A DNA stretch of 64,000 nucleotides from Chitinophagaceae bacterium IBVUCB2 (GTDB taxonomy: Bacteria > Bacteroidota > Bacteroidia > Chitinophagales > Chitinophagaceae), in the NCBI GenBank assembly GCA_002127295.1, contig NFUV01000001.1, forward strand, positions 372,001 through 436,000, in the 5' to 3' direction. The translations under genes were made by a program, and so were the position numbers. The notes beneath the pieces are model-generated. The model searched no databases, was not told the origin of the DNA, and saw only the letters and a list, made by a program, of their open reading frames with translations. Positions 17,283 through 28,111 of this stretch are shown piece after piece (position 1 is the stretch's first letter; each line of letters begins with the position of its first letter).

Positions 17283-18728
17283 ATGCGTAAACAAGACTTC
17301 ACCACCGATGACCATCTCTATTTGCAGGTGGCTGGTGGCCTGGAAAAAATGATTAGTGAAGATGTATTGCGGATTGGTGATAAACTTCCTTCCGTTAGGG
17401 TATTAAGTGACGAATATGGAATTAGTATGGGAACAGCCTTCCAGGCCTATTATCATTTAGAAGGAAAAGGGTTGATTGAATCAAGACCAAAGTCAGGTTA
17501 CTATGTTCGTTTTAACCAACACCGCTTTCCTGATTTACCCAAAATGAATCAACCGGCTCCTTTATCACATGATATAAGTGTAAAGGAAATGATTGCTTCC
17601 ATTTATTCTGACATTGCTTCGCACAATGACAAAGTAATCAATTTTGCATTGGCTGCACCGGATGCATCATTACTACCCACTGCAAAAATTAATAAGTCGG
17701 TTATGCAGGCTTTACGGAATAGTAAAGATTCCTGCATTAGCTATGAACATACACAGGGCAATACTGAATTAAGAAAACAAGTGGCCCGTTTATCTTTTAA
17801 CTGGGGTGGAAAAGTAAAAGCGGATGATGTAGTAATAACAGGCGGTTGCCTGGAAGCAATTACGCTTTGCATAAAAGCGATTACAAAACCCGGAGATATG
17901 GTGGCGGTAGAATCACCCAATTACTTCGGCATTTTCCAATCGTTGGAGAATATGGGATTGAAAGTCGTAGAAATTCCTGCATCACCAGTTACTGGTCTTG
18001 ATATTGATAGCCTGCAACAGGCAATTAAAAAATTTTCCATTAAAGCCTGTGTGATAATTCCCAATTTCAACAATCCTTTAGGGGGTTGTATGCCCGATGA
18101 AAATAAAAAAAGACTGGTTGATATTATTACCAAGAGCAATATTCCCTTGATAGAAGATGATATTTATGGTGAATTATATTTTGGGAAAAATCGTCCCCGC
18201 ACCTGCAAGTATTATGATACAAAAGGGATGGTGATGCATTGTTCATCCTTAAGTAAGTCATTAGCTCCCGGCTATCGGATTGGCTGGGTCATACCTGGAA
18301 AATTCATGGAACAGGTAAAGCAAATAAAACGTATCCATAACATCAGCTCCCCTACTCTCACGCAGGCCGCTATTGCACACTATCTGCAACATGGGCGGTA
18401 TGAGTATCATTTAAAAAATATCCGGAAGGCTTTGCACACACAATGTCTTCGTTACCTGCAAGCCATTATTGATTATTTTCCGGAAGACACCAATGTATCA
18501 AGGCCCCATGGAGGATTTATTTTGTGGGTCCAGTTAAATAAAAAAGTAAATACGTTCAAACTACGCATAGAAGCGATGAAGCATAATATCTCCATTGTTC
18601 CGGGAAAAATATTTTCTGCCAGTCATAATTATAACAACTGCTTCCGCATCAGTTTTGCAAGACCCTGGGATGATGAAGCAGATTATGGAATGATGATGTT
18701 GGGGAAAATAATCAAGAAGATGTTGTAG
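17283..18728 (+). CDS. MocR-type regulator: GntR winged helix fused to a class I aminotransferase domain
   Basis: Residues ~10-80 are a GntR winged helix-turn-helix (LRIGDKLPSVRVLSDEYGIS, then KGLIESRPKSGYYV). Residues ~110-481 are a fold type I PLP domain with the Schiff-base lysine in SSLSKSLAPGYRIGWV. MocR proteins such as PdxR and GabR use PLP or amino-acid/PLP adducts as effectors and usually act on adjacent genes. The divergent GNAT-ilvE operon is therefore the likely target, which is inference. An aminotransferase activity is possible but usually secondary in this family. Confidence 0.92.
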   Translation: MRKQDFTTDDHLYLQVAGGLEKMISEDVLRIGDKLPSVRVLSDEYGISMGTAFQAYYHLEGKGLIESRPKSGYYVRFNQHRFPDLPKMNQPAPLSHDISVKEMIASIYSDIASHNDKVINFALAAPDASLLPTAKINKSVMQALRNSKDSCISYEHTQGNTELRKQVARLSFNWGGKVKADDVVITGGCLEAITLCIKAITKPGDMVAVESPNYFGIFQSLENMGLKVVEIPASPVTGLDIDSLQQAIKKFSIKACVIIPNFNNPLGGCMPDENKKRLVDIITKSNIPLIEDDIYGELYFGKNRPRTCKYYDTKGMVMHCSSLSKSLAPGYRIGWVIPGKFMEQVKQIKRIHNISSPTLTQAAIAHYLQHGRYEYHLKNIRKALHTQCLRYLQAIIDYFPEDTNVSRPHGGFILWVQLNKKVNTFKLRIEAMKHNISIVPGKIFSASHNYNNCFRISFARPWDDEADYGMMMLGKIIKKML

Positions 18729-18772
18729 TTAAATAAGAAATTATTACAATATCAACCTACACCTCCTCAATT

Positions 18773-18792
18773 TATACCCATTAACGGGTATA
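18773..18792. repeat. Short perfect inverted repeat downstream of the MocR gene
   Basis: TATACCC (18773-18779) and GGGTATA (18786-18792) flank a 6-nt spacer. There is no T-tract, so it is not a classic terminator. It could be an operator ahead of the caspase gene 130 bp downstream, or a chance palindrome. Confidence 0.35.
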
Positions 18793-18922
18793 GATACTTA
18801 GTTATTTTTTTTCACTTTAGTGTACAGAATTATTGCTTTTAATTGTAAACGTATCAATGCATTTTATTCTTACCGCAGGATAGTTTAGTATATTTATAGC
18901 TTAATTAAACCGCCGCCTCCCT

Positions 18923-21900
18923 ATGCTTAAATGGGCATGTTTTTTATTGTCTTTTTATCTGTTCACTAATCTGCAGGCGCAGGACAGAGGCCTTATTGTT
19001 AAGCCGTATAACAGTTCATTAAGTTCACCCCTAAAAGGAGATTCAGGAAAAAGAAAGGCAGCACTTATTGTTGGTATCTCCGACTACAGCAGTAATAAAC
19101 TGACTTTAAAATATGCAAATAAAGATGCTGCACTTTTTTTCAGCTATCTCACAGATATAAGAGGTTTTCCAAAAGAGAATGTTTTTTTATTGCCCGATAC
19201 TGCCGCTACTTCCGGTAGAATTTATAATTCGATACTTGATCTAATAAAATGGTTGGTGGCTGGCGATGAATTGATACTTTATTTTGCGGGACATGGTGAT
19301 GTACAAACAGTTTTAGATTTTGATGAAGCATTTTTTCTTGCATGGGATGCATCTGACTCCCGAAACTATCATGGCACTGGAGGTACTGTAAAGTTCAGCG
19401 AGTTGCAAACTTATACAGAACGGCTTGCCACCAGCAGGAAAGTAAAGGTTTCACTTATAATGGATGCTTGCCACTCCGGTTTTGATTTACATAAAGACGG
19501 GTTTTTAAAAGCACAGAATAATTTATCCGAAGGGTTTAATAAAATTTCGAAATTACTCGGAAGTGCCGCTAATGAATTCTCTTATGAAGCCGATTCTGTT
19601 GGACATGGATTATTTACCTGGTACCTGGTTCAAGGTATGATGGGACTTGCCGATGAACCAGCAGATAATAAAGTAACAATGGATGAATTAAGCAGCTGGG
19701 TAAAAAACCGTGTTGCAGCCGCAACAAGAGGAAAACAGAATCCTGTAATGACTACCCCAGACGCACAACAACTCTTGGTTGAAGTCACCCCCGACAATAA
19801 ATCGAAAGCCCTGGCCTATTTTAGAAATAAAAAATATGATGGCTATCTCGCTGGTCGTGGTGCTACTGCAGAAGACACTGTTGATCTTTCTGCTTTGAAG
19901 CAGTACGTTGATCAATATAATTATTTCCTTACGCAAGAAAAATTTTATGGCACCGACTCCAGCAGTTTGTCAGTAATAAAAAGATTAAGCCAGTTAAATT
20001 CAGCAAAAGCAAGGGAGTTACAATTAAGTTTACAAAATCATTTGTCAGAAATATTAGAAACAAGCAGCCAGCTGGTTTTAAATGAATACCTGAAAGGTAA
20101 AAGTGAGCTGCCTCCTGCTGCTATTTACTACCGGGCCGGAATTGATGCAGGCCTCGCAGATAGCTTGTTACCGGCTAATGACCCACGAAAAAAGAATAAC
20201 CAGGTCATGGAATCTTTTCATAAAGCTTTCAGTTTTATCCGCTACGAAAATTTTGAAAAGTATCCTGAAGCAGAACAATTATTACGCAAGGCAATTAAGC
20301 TAGAGGACCGGGCCGCATATATCTATGTGGCACTAAGTTACCTGATGCAATACCAACATAAATATGATAGTGCTATTTATTATGCCAAAAAAGCTGAATC
20401 GATAATACCGACCTGGAATCATCCTAAAAATGTGTTGGGCAATTTATATGATGCCGTTTATCAATATGAAAAAGCATTGAACTATCATCGTTCTGTTTTA
20501 GCATTAGACAGTACCTATATATGGAGCTATAATAATATTGGTGTTTCCCTGTTAGAAATGGAAAGGATAAAGGAAGCCGAATTTTATTTTGAGAAATCGT
20601 TAGCACTAAAAAAAATAAAAGGAGCAGATCGCATCAACAGGGACTGGGCCATATCCTATTCCAATCTTGCCTTTATTTATAAAGAAAGAGGTCTTTTTGC
20701 CAAAGCGGAGAAATACTATGCTATAGCAGATTCTATTGACGCCACTTACTCCTCTTCGATGCGAAACCGAAGTGAATTGTACGAGCAAACTGATGGGGAA
20801 AAATCTGAAGAACTATTAAAGAGAGCAATCAGTGTAATGCCGTTTGAGGCGGAGAATTATTATTGGCTGGCAGAATTTTATCGCAACTATGCGGATGGAA
20901 CCAAATCAGCCGCAGTAATTGACAGTCTGTACAAAAAAGCCATTGCATTAAATCCTTATAATGAAGACTACTATGCAGGGCTAGGATATTTTTTAATTGA
21001 TGAAAAGCAACCTGAAGCCGCTCTAACTTTTTTTAAGCAAGGCATTGAGTACTCCGGTGGCACAGCAGACTCGTATTATAATCTTGGCTACTATTTTAAA
21101 AATAATAAACAGAATGATAGTGCTATTCAATATTTTAAAAGGGCTTTGCAGTTAAATCCTTATGATATTTTTGTAAGTAATGATCTTGCAGATTTATTGT
21201 TAGTAAAAAAAGACACCACTGCAGCAGAGACTGTTTTACTACAACAAATACCATTACACCAGCAATCACCTAAAATGTTCTACCAGTTGGGTAATTTTTA
21301 TTTTCGTACTGGTAAATTAGCTGATGCCATAAAATATTATGAAAAATGTGTAGCCATTGATAATTCCTATTTGAATGCCATCAGCTCCCTTGCCTATGTA
21401 CAATTGTTAAACGGAAATGAAAAGAGCAGCCGTCGCAATATTCAACAAGTAACAGAGTTGGATAATGATCAGTTTAGAACAATTTCATATTTCCATGCTG
21501 TAATGGAACAATCTTATAAGATTCCGATGGCAGCCAGGCTAGGTTGGCTAAATAATTTTCTTTCCATTGACCCGAACAATGATCTGTTGAACGAAGCCAT
21601 AGCTGCTACAGCCTACCGGTCAGGAATTGGAATAAACAAAACCTTTTTACAAACAAAGCAGGCAGAAGAAAAGACAGCTTATAATAATCCAATACTTGTA
21701 AAATGGCTTTTATTATTAGCTATTGAAGTAAATGATGCTAAACAGATGAAGATTTTTGCCACCCGTTATTTAGATGAATCATTAAACGCAGAACCGGCAA
21801 TAGAAGCAATGGCTATGAAACTGACAGGCAATATTTCTATAGCCAAAAAAATAAAGCTTTCTGTTCAATCTGCTGACCTCAACACATATCGGTTAAATTT

Positions 21901-21925
21901 CAAAAAACTATTCTCCGGAATATGA
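18923..21925 (+). CDS. Exported caspase-family (peptidase C14) protease with C-terminal TPR array
   Basis: This 1000-residue protein has a signal peptide (MLKWACFLLSFYLFTNLQAQ). Residues ~45-300 form a caspase/metacaspase p20-like domain, with KAALIVGISDYSSNKLTL, the catalytic histidine in YFAGHGDV (His124) and the catalytic cysteine in IMDACHSGFD (Cys183). Both dyad residues are present, so it should be an active cysteine protease. From about residue 420 onward come many TPRs (for example YEKALNYHRSVLALDSTY, FYFEKSLALKK, YNLGYYFKNNKQNDSAIQY). Export implies a periplasmic or surface site. Its stop overlaps the next start by 4 bp (ATGA), so the two products are probably made together. No T9SS domain is visible. 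Confidence 0.9.
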   Translation: MLKWACFLLSFYLFTNLQAQDRGLIVKPYNSSLSSPLKGDSGKRKAALIVGISDYSSNKLTLKYANKDAALFFSYLTDIRGFPKENVFLLPDTAATSGRIYNSILDLIKWLVAGDELILYFAGHGDVQTVLDFDEAFFLAWDASDSRNYHGTGGTVKFSELQTYTERLATSRKVKVSLIMDACHSGFDLHKDGFLKAQNNLSEGFNKISKLLGSAANEFSYEADSVGHGLFTWYLVQGMMGLADEPADNKVTMDELSSWVKNRVAAATRGKQNPVMTTPDAQQLLVEVTPDNKSKALAYFRNKKYDGYLAGRGATAEDTVDLSALKQYVDQYNYFLTQEKFYGTDSSSLSVIKRLSQLNSAKARELQLSLQNHLSEILETSSQLVLNEYLKGKSELPPAAIYYRAGIDAGLADSLLPANDPRKKNNQVMESFHKAFSFIRYENFEKYPEAEQLLRKAIKLEDRAAYIYVALSYLMQYQHKYDSAIYYAKKAESIIPTWNHPKNVLGNLYDAVYQYEKALNYHRSVLALDSTYIWSYNNIGVSLLEMERIKEAEFYFEKSLALKKIKGADRINRDWAISYSNLAFIYKERGLFAKAEKYYAIADSIDATYSSSMRNRSELYEQTDGEKSEELLKRAISVMPFEAENYYWLAEFYRNYADGTKSAAVIDSLYKKAIALNPYNEDYYAGLGYFLIDEKQPEAALTFFKQGIEYSGGTADSYYNLGYYFKNNKQNDSAIQYFKRALQLNPYDIFVSNDLADLLLVKKDTTAAETVLLQQIPLHQQSPKMFYQLGNFYFRTGKLADAIKYYEKCVAIDNSYLNAISSLAYVQLLNGNEKSSRRNIQQVTELDNDQFRTISYFHAVMEQSYKIPMAARLGWLNNFLSIDPNNDLLNEAIAATAYRSGIGINKTFLQTKQAEEKTAYNNPILVKWLLLLAIEVNDAKQMKIFATRYLDESLNAEPAIEAMAMKLTGNISIAKKIKLSVQSADLNTYRLNFKKLFSGI

Positions 21926-23697
21926 AACGGATTTTCCTTTCCATATTAATATTATATAGCCAGCTTTCCAATGCCGGTGTTAATCACCGTAACGGAAATT
22001 TTTATATGTCCTATTCAGATATTGAATTTCCTGGTTCAAAAACGGAAATAATGAGATCGTATAATTCACTAACAACATCTGTAGGTTTGTTTGGATATGG
22101 CTGGGGAACTTATATGGAAACAAGGTTGTTTGCACTCCCCGATGGTAACCTGTTTGTACGTTGGTGGGGTGGCGGTGACGAAGACCTGTTCGAAACGGCT
22201 GCAATTAACCAACAAGGTTTGTACTATATGGTTAATGAAATAATAAAAAACGAAATAAAAAATGACAAGCTGGTGAATACACCTGTTGAAATTCTAAAAA
22301 GAAAAGCAGTTCTTGCAAGTGATGCGGGAATGCGAACATCCAGGTACATTGACCTGGTAAATAAAAAAATAGTAGCTCCCTGGACACAGCCTTTCAATAG
22401 TAAGAAAATATGGAAGCGAAATGTTAACCAGGTAATCGAATGGGATGGTAAAAAATATTCTTTTCAAAGCTGGGATAATGAATACTTATTTATAGCATCC
22501 GGCTTGCTAAGCGAAATCATTGAACCGGGTACAGAGATGAAATTATTTTACACTAACAACCTACTGTCTGGCATTCTTGTTGATAACAAATTTCGTTGTG
22601 ATATTAGCACAGATTCAACCGGGAAAATTACCCGTTTGGTTTTTAATGATAGTACTGGCAGAAAAGAGGCCTTCTTTAAATATGATAATAACGACAATTT
22701 AATTTATTCAAAAGATGCGGGCAATAATGAATACTGGTTCCAGTATGATAAAATTCATAACCTGAACCGCATCGGCTATATTGATTCAACTTTCATGCAA
22801 ATCACCTATGACCCCGTAACTAACCGGGCAATAAGAGTAAAAGAAAGAAACGGATCGGCAACAGTTTATCAATATCCTTTTTTCTACACAGAAGAGGGTA
22901 AAATTAATTACCGGCATTATGCTACAAGAATAAAAAAGTATGACAGTACAGGTGTAAATATATTCAGCGAATATTACGAATACGAATCGAGGTTGCAACC
23001 CGATGGTGATGATTATTTATACAGGCGGCTTATACAAACCGATACCAGCTACGATGAAGCAATCTACCCTCCTGTTGTGGGTAATGCCATATACAGACGA
23101 GTAAACAAAAATGAAGCCTGGGCAGCTTATGATGGAAAAAGCAGGTGTACTTATTTAAAAATAAAAGACACTGTGTATTTGTCTACCTATTCAATACTTG
23201 ACAATCCTGCTAAGTTTCTTATAATCGATTCCCTGCGAAAAGATACGCTTCAGTATAACTATACATATGACAAAGCGGGTAAGCTAATAGAAACCAGGAA
23301 GAACGATACGATCTATTTGATACAAGGCATCCGAAAAGAAGGAAAGATCACTGTAAAAAAAGACAGTAAAGAATTAGTAATTGGATTTAAAAATAATGCG
23401 CCTTATTATGTACAAAACAAAGAGTGGGGCATTACTCTCTTAGAAGAAGATACAACTGTAAAAAAAGATATACCAGCTGCTACTTCTCTTGCAAAAAATG
23501 ATAATAGTCAAGTCCAAAGTATTGAAACGCTTAAAACCGAAACCGTATCAGCTATTAAACCCAATAAAAGTTTAGACTTAAAACATGAAGGAGGTGGCAA
23601 AACAAATAAGCAACGGTTAAAAGAGCTGTATGAAGAGTTTAAAGAAGTAATGGAAGCAAAACTTATCCAACACGAATGGATTTGGGAGAAGATCTAA
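21922..23697 (+). CDS. Exported protein with RHS/DUF6531-like N-terminus and YD-type repeats
   Basis: This 591-residue protein has a signal peptide (MKRIFLSILILYSQLSNAG). The segment RNGNFYMSYSDIEFPG, followed by IMRSYNSLTTSVGLFGYGWG, is the N-terminal signature seen in RHS-repeat proteins (DUF6531-like). Degenerate YD repeats follow: FFKYDNNDNLIYSKDAGNN, then WFQYDKIHNLNRIGYID and YNYTYDKAGKLIETRK. It is far shorter than RHS toxins and has no polymorphic toxin tip; the C-terminus is a Lys/Glu-rich helical tail. It is translationally coupled to the upstream caspase gene and ends 4 bp into the convergent permease gene. Function is unknown. Confidence 0.75.
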   Translation: MKRIFLSILILYSQLSNAGVNHRNGNFYMSYSDIEFPGSKTEIMRSYNSLTTSVGLFGYGWGTYMETRLFALPDGNLFVRWWGGGDEDLFETAAINQQGLYYMVNEIIKNEIKNDKLVNTPVEILKRKAVLASDAGMRTSRYIDLVNKKIVAPWTQPFNSKKIWKRNVNQVIEWDGKKYSFQSWDNEYLFIASGLLSEIIEPGTEMKLFYTNNLLSGILVDNKFRCDISTDSTGKITRLVFNDSTGRKEAFFKYDNNDNLIYSKDAGNNEYWFQYDKIHNLNRIGYIDSTFMQITYDPVTNRAIRVKERNGSATVYQYPFFYTEEGKINYRHYATRIKKYDSTGVNIFSEYYEYESRLQPDGDDYLYRRLIQTDTSYDEAIYPPVVGNAIYRRVNKNEAWAAYDGKSRCTYLKIKDTVYLSTYSILDNPAKFLIIDSLRKDTLQYNYTYDKAGKLIETRKNDTIYLIQGIRKEGKITVKKDSKELVIGFKNNAPYYVQNKEWGITLLEEDTTVKKDIPAATSLAKNDNSQVQSIETLKTETVSAIKPNKSLDLKHEGGGKTNKQRLKELYEEFKEVMEAKLIQHEWIWEKI

Positions 23698-25127
23698 TCC
23701 TCTGCCATTTTTTGCTTTCTCCTGAAATAGAAAAACAACGGCACGCCTATTAATGTAATCAAGATACCTAACATTGAATTTACAACTGGTTGCCTGTCGT
23801 TCAGGTAATTCGTTATATCATTATAAACAGTAATAATCAGAAATATGGCAGTGAACAATATGAAGAGGATTGTTACAAAAGGATGCAGCCATATTTTATA
23901 AGGTCTTTCTACATCAGGCATTTTTTTTCGCAACATAAAAATACCAATAGCTCCAAGTCCATATGCTACCCAGGTTATAAACACCATCATATCGGCCAGC
24001 ATATCGAATGAGCCTGTTATAATGAGCATGGAAACCCAAATAGCATGTAACCATAGTGCATTGCCTGGTGTTTGATATCTGCGATGTTCTTTACCTGTCC
24101 AGGCTGGAAATACTTTGTCTTTTCCCATCGCATAAGTAACACGGGTAGTGGCCATAATATTTCCATTGATGGCCCCAAGTGTACAGATGACGATCATAGC
24201 TGCTACAACGGCTTCAGCAGTATTGCCCAGGGCGACACCAATAGCATCAGAAGCAACCAATGAGGAGGCTGCCACTTTTTCAATGGGCAATACATACAGG
24301 TATGCCTGGTTCACCAGCACATAAACTATGATACAAGCGATAACACCTGTAAACAAACTCTTCGGAATATTTCGTTGTGGTTGTTTTATTTCGCCAGCAA
24401 CAAAGGTGATATTGATCCAGCCATCATAAGCAAAAAATGCCCCTGTTAATGCAGCTATTACTCCGCTCAGCAATGCTCCGCCCTGTTTCGGATTTTCCGC
24501 CTGAAAAAAGTTTTGCGCTGATCCATCAGCAAAAAAGAAAATACCAATTACCAATGCTGCTATCACTCCTATTTTAATAATAGTAGAAATAAGCTGAAAA
24601 GAACTTCCGGCTTTCACACTGCGATAATTCAACCAGGTTAACCCGGTGACAACTGCAATGGCTAATGATTTTACACCAAAATTTTTCAACGGAAATAAAT
24701 CACCCACAAAAGGTATGTGCCAGATAACCGATTGCTCGGTAGCTTCACTAAATCTTGGTAGTTGTAAAAAAAAATCGGCATACTGTGCACAAACAAATGC
24801 TATTGCAGCAATAGCGGCTGTATTTACTACGGAAAATGCGGACCATCCATATAGGTAGGCAACAAATTCCCCAAACATCTTTCTGAAATAGACATAAAGG
24901 CCTCCTGTCTCGGGCATCATTGCTCCCAGTTCTGCATATATTAATGCGCCGAATAAAGAAAACAAACCTGCAATTACCCATACGATGGTTAACCAAACCG
25001 GTGAACCTAATTGCCCGGCCATGCTGGCTGGTTTCATAAAAACACCCGAACCAATAACGCTTCCAATAACTATAGCAGTGGCAGACCAGAAACCGATTCG
25101 TTTGGCGAGAGATGAGGTGGTTGGCAT
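23694..25127 (-). CDS. APC-superfamily amino acid permease
   Basis: This permease of about 477 residues has some 12 transmembrane segments and starts at the ATG giving MPTTSSLAKRIGFWSATAIV. The first helix holds the APC motif VIGSVIGSGVFMKPASMAG. Other family segments are GALIYAELGAMMPETGGLYVYFRK and a long run of hydrophobic helices ending in a short charged tail. Its closest style is the LAT/serine-threonine exchanger type (YkbA-like) rather than a basic amino acid carrier, but the substrate cannot be read from sequence. It is convergent with the RHS-like gene, overlapping by 4 bp. Confidence 0.9.
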   Translation of the reverse strand: MPTTSSLAKRIGFWSATAIVIGSVIGSGVFMKPASMAGQLGSPVWLTIVWVIAGLFSLFGALIYAELGAMMPETGGLYVYFRKMFGEFVAYLYGWSAFSVVNTAAIAAIAFVCAQYADFFLQLPRFSEATEQSVIWHIPFVGDLFPLKNFGVKSLAIAVVTGLTWLNYRSVKAGSSFQLISTIIKIGVIAALVIGIFFFADGSAQNFFQAENPKQGGALLSGVIAALTGAFFAYDGWINITFVAGEIKQPQRNIPKSLFTGVIACIIVYVLVNQAYLYVLPIEKVAASSLVASDAIGVALGNTAEAVVAAMIVICTLGAINGNIMATTRVTYAMGKDKVFPAWTGKEHRRYQTPGNALWLHAIWVSMLIITGSFDMLADMMVFITWVAYGLGAIGIFMLRKKMPDVERPYKIWLHPFVTILFILFTAIFLIITVYNDITNYLNDRQPVVNSMLGILITLIGVPLFFYFRRKQKMAED

Positions 25128-25267
25128 AATTGAGAAGGAAGATAAGGAAAAAAGCCTCCCTGCCATACGCAGAGTTATATTATTGAGTTTATCTATTCCT
25201 ATCCCGTGATAATTCCATGGAAGTATGGTACAGATCAACAGGGGGTATTAGTAAAAACGCTGGCAAA

Positions 25268-25300
25268 CAAAAAATTCCCGCCTCTTTTCGAAACGGGAAT
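25268..25300 (-). terminator. Intrinsic terminator of the ABC-F gene
   Basis: The stem ATTCCCG (25274-25280) / CGGGAAT (25294-25300), read on the minus strand, is followed by TTTTTTG. It is 28 bp past the ABC-F stop. Confidence 0.88.
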
Positions 25301-25327
25301 CAATTTATACTTCGTATTGAAAACTTT

Positions 25328-26965
<1,638 letters not shown>

Positions 26966-26974
26966 TTAAGGCCG

Positions 26975-26982
26975 CAAAGGTA
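26975..26982 (-). promoter_or_regulatory. -7 promoter box (TACCTTTG) for the ABC-F gene
   Basis: On the minus strand TACCTTTG matches TANNTTTG. There are 21 nt between it and the ATG, so the leader would be about 16 nt. Confidence 0.6.
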
Positions 26983-27087
26983 CGTTAAAACAGGGAGTGA
27001 TTAATCCCCGATATAAGAAATTTACAACGGTAGCGTTATAGACCAGGTGTTCGCAAAATCATTGATTAATAACTTTCTAACCTTTAC

Positions 27088-27912
27088 ATGCTTCTAAAAA
27101 TCTGCTTCTATTTGCTTTTGGGGTTTATCTCCCATTCCGGATGGGCACAATCCACTCCATCCGTGCATGTGTACTTTGCAACAGCCAAATGGGATTTAAG
27201 TACTTCTGCCAAAGCTACGCTGGACAGTTTAACAGATTCACTCGATGTTGCAGATCGCATTGAACTCCACGGTCATTGTGATGCTGTGGGCGGGAATTCA
27301 TATAATGAGGAACTTTCAGCCAAAAGGGTGCAAGCAGTAAACAGATACCTCCTGAGCATCGGTTGGGAACAGCAAGATATAAAAGTGGTACAGGCGCATG
27401 GAGAAAATATACCTCTTAATAAAAATCTTTCCCCGGAAGAAAGAAGTCTGAACCGGCGGGTGGAGATTAAGATCATTCATACTGCTATAAATAAAGGGCA
27501 ATCACTTACAGAAAAACTAGCGGACAGTTCTGTTACAGCAGGAAGCAATATAGTTTTACGGAATATAAATTTCGTTGGAGGAATGCGTCATTTTCTTCCG
27601 GAATCTATGCCTATGCTTGAAGAGTTGTTGGATGCGATGATTACCTATCCAAATCTTGTAATAGAAGTGCAAGGCCATATTTGCTGTCAGCCAGATGAAC
27701 GGGAAGGAATGAATTTAGAAACTGCCAACTATACTCTTTCTGCAGACAGAGCAAGGGCTGTAAGGGAATACCTTGTTTTGAAAGGAATTGCTCAGCACCG
27801 TGTTTCATCAAAAGGTTTTGGGCATTCTCTTCCGTTATATCCTTACCCGGAAAGATCAGAAGCAGAAAGAATAGCTAACAGAAGAGTGGAGATAAAGATT
27901 ATCAGAAAATAA
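27088..27912 (+). CDS. Exported protein with two tandem OmpA-like domains
   Basis: This 274-residue protein has a signal peptide (MLLKICFYLLLGFISHSGWAQ) followed directly by two OmpA C-terminal-like peptidoglycan-binding domains. The first (about residues 25-130) has VHVYFATAKWDLSTSAKATL and ends LNRRVEIKI. The second (about 150-274) has IEVQGHICCQPDE and ends ANRRVEIKIIRK. There is no beta-barrel or lipobox cysteine. It probably sits in the periplasm against peptidoglycan. The two domains look like an old internal duplication. Confidence 0.88.
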   Translation: MLLKICFYLLLGFISHSGWAQSTPSVHVYFATAKWDLSTSAKATLDSLTDSLDVADRIELHGHCDAVGGNSYNEELSAKRVQAVNRYLLSIGWEQQDIKVVQAHGENIPLNKNLSPEERSLNRRVEIKIIHTAINKGQSLTEKLADSSVTAGSNIVLRNINFVGGMRHFLPESMPMLEELLDAMITYPNLVIEVQGHICCQPDEREGMNLETANYTLSADRARAVREYLVLKGIAQHRVSSKGFGHSLPLYPYPERSEAERIANRRVEIKIIRK

Positions 27913-27928
27913 CTTCCCCGGCTAATTA

Positions 27929-27987
27929 CTACTATCAACTTTCGTTGCGTTGCACCTGTCTGCCGACAGGCAGGCTCTTCATCATTC
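27929..27987 (-). repeat. Dispersed repeat copy A, carrying a 20-bp palindromic insertion
   Basis: Read on the minus strand, GAATGATGAAGAG (27975-27987) and a 26-nt segment beginning TGCAACGCAAC (27929-27954) match copy B at 55715-55753 with only 3 mismatches in 39. In this copy the two parts are split by the self-complementary 20-mer CCTGCCTGTCGGCAGACAGG (27955-27974). The element lies between the OmpA-domain gene and the terminator of the metzincin gene. Confidence 0.8.
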
Positions 27988-28050
27988 TGTTCGCTACTCA
28001 CCATATTGCAATATTCATTATTATTCATAACTAACTTTCAATTCATACCT

Positions 28051-28084
28051 AATAAAAAAGTCCCGCCTTTTACAAAGCGGGACT
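28051..28084 (-). terminator. Intrinsic terminator of the metzincin gene
   Basis: The stem AGTCCCGC (28059-28066) / GCGGGACT (28077-28084), read on the minus strand, is followed by TTTTTATT. It is about 28 bp past the stop. Confidence 0.88.
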
Positions 28085-28111
28085 GTGATTTTAAAATTAT
28101 TCCTAATGTTC

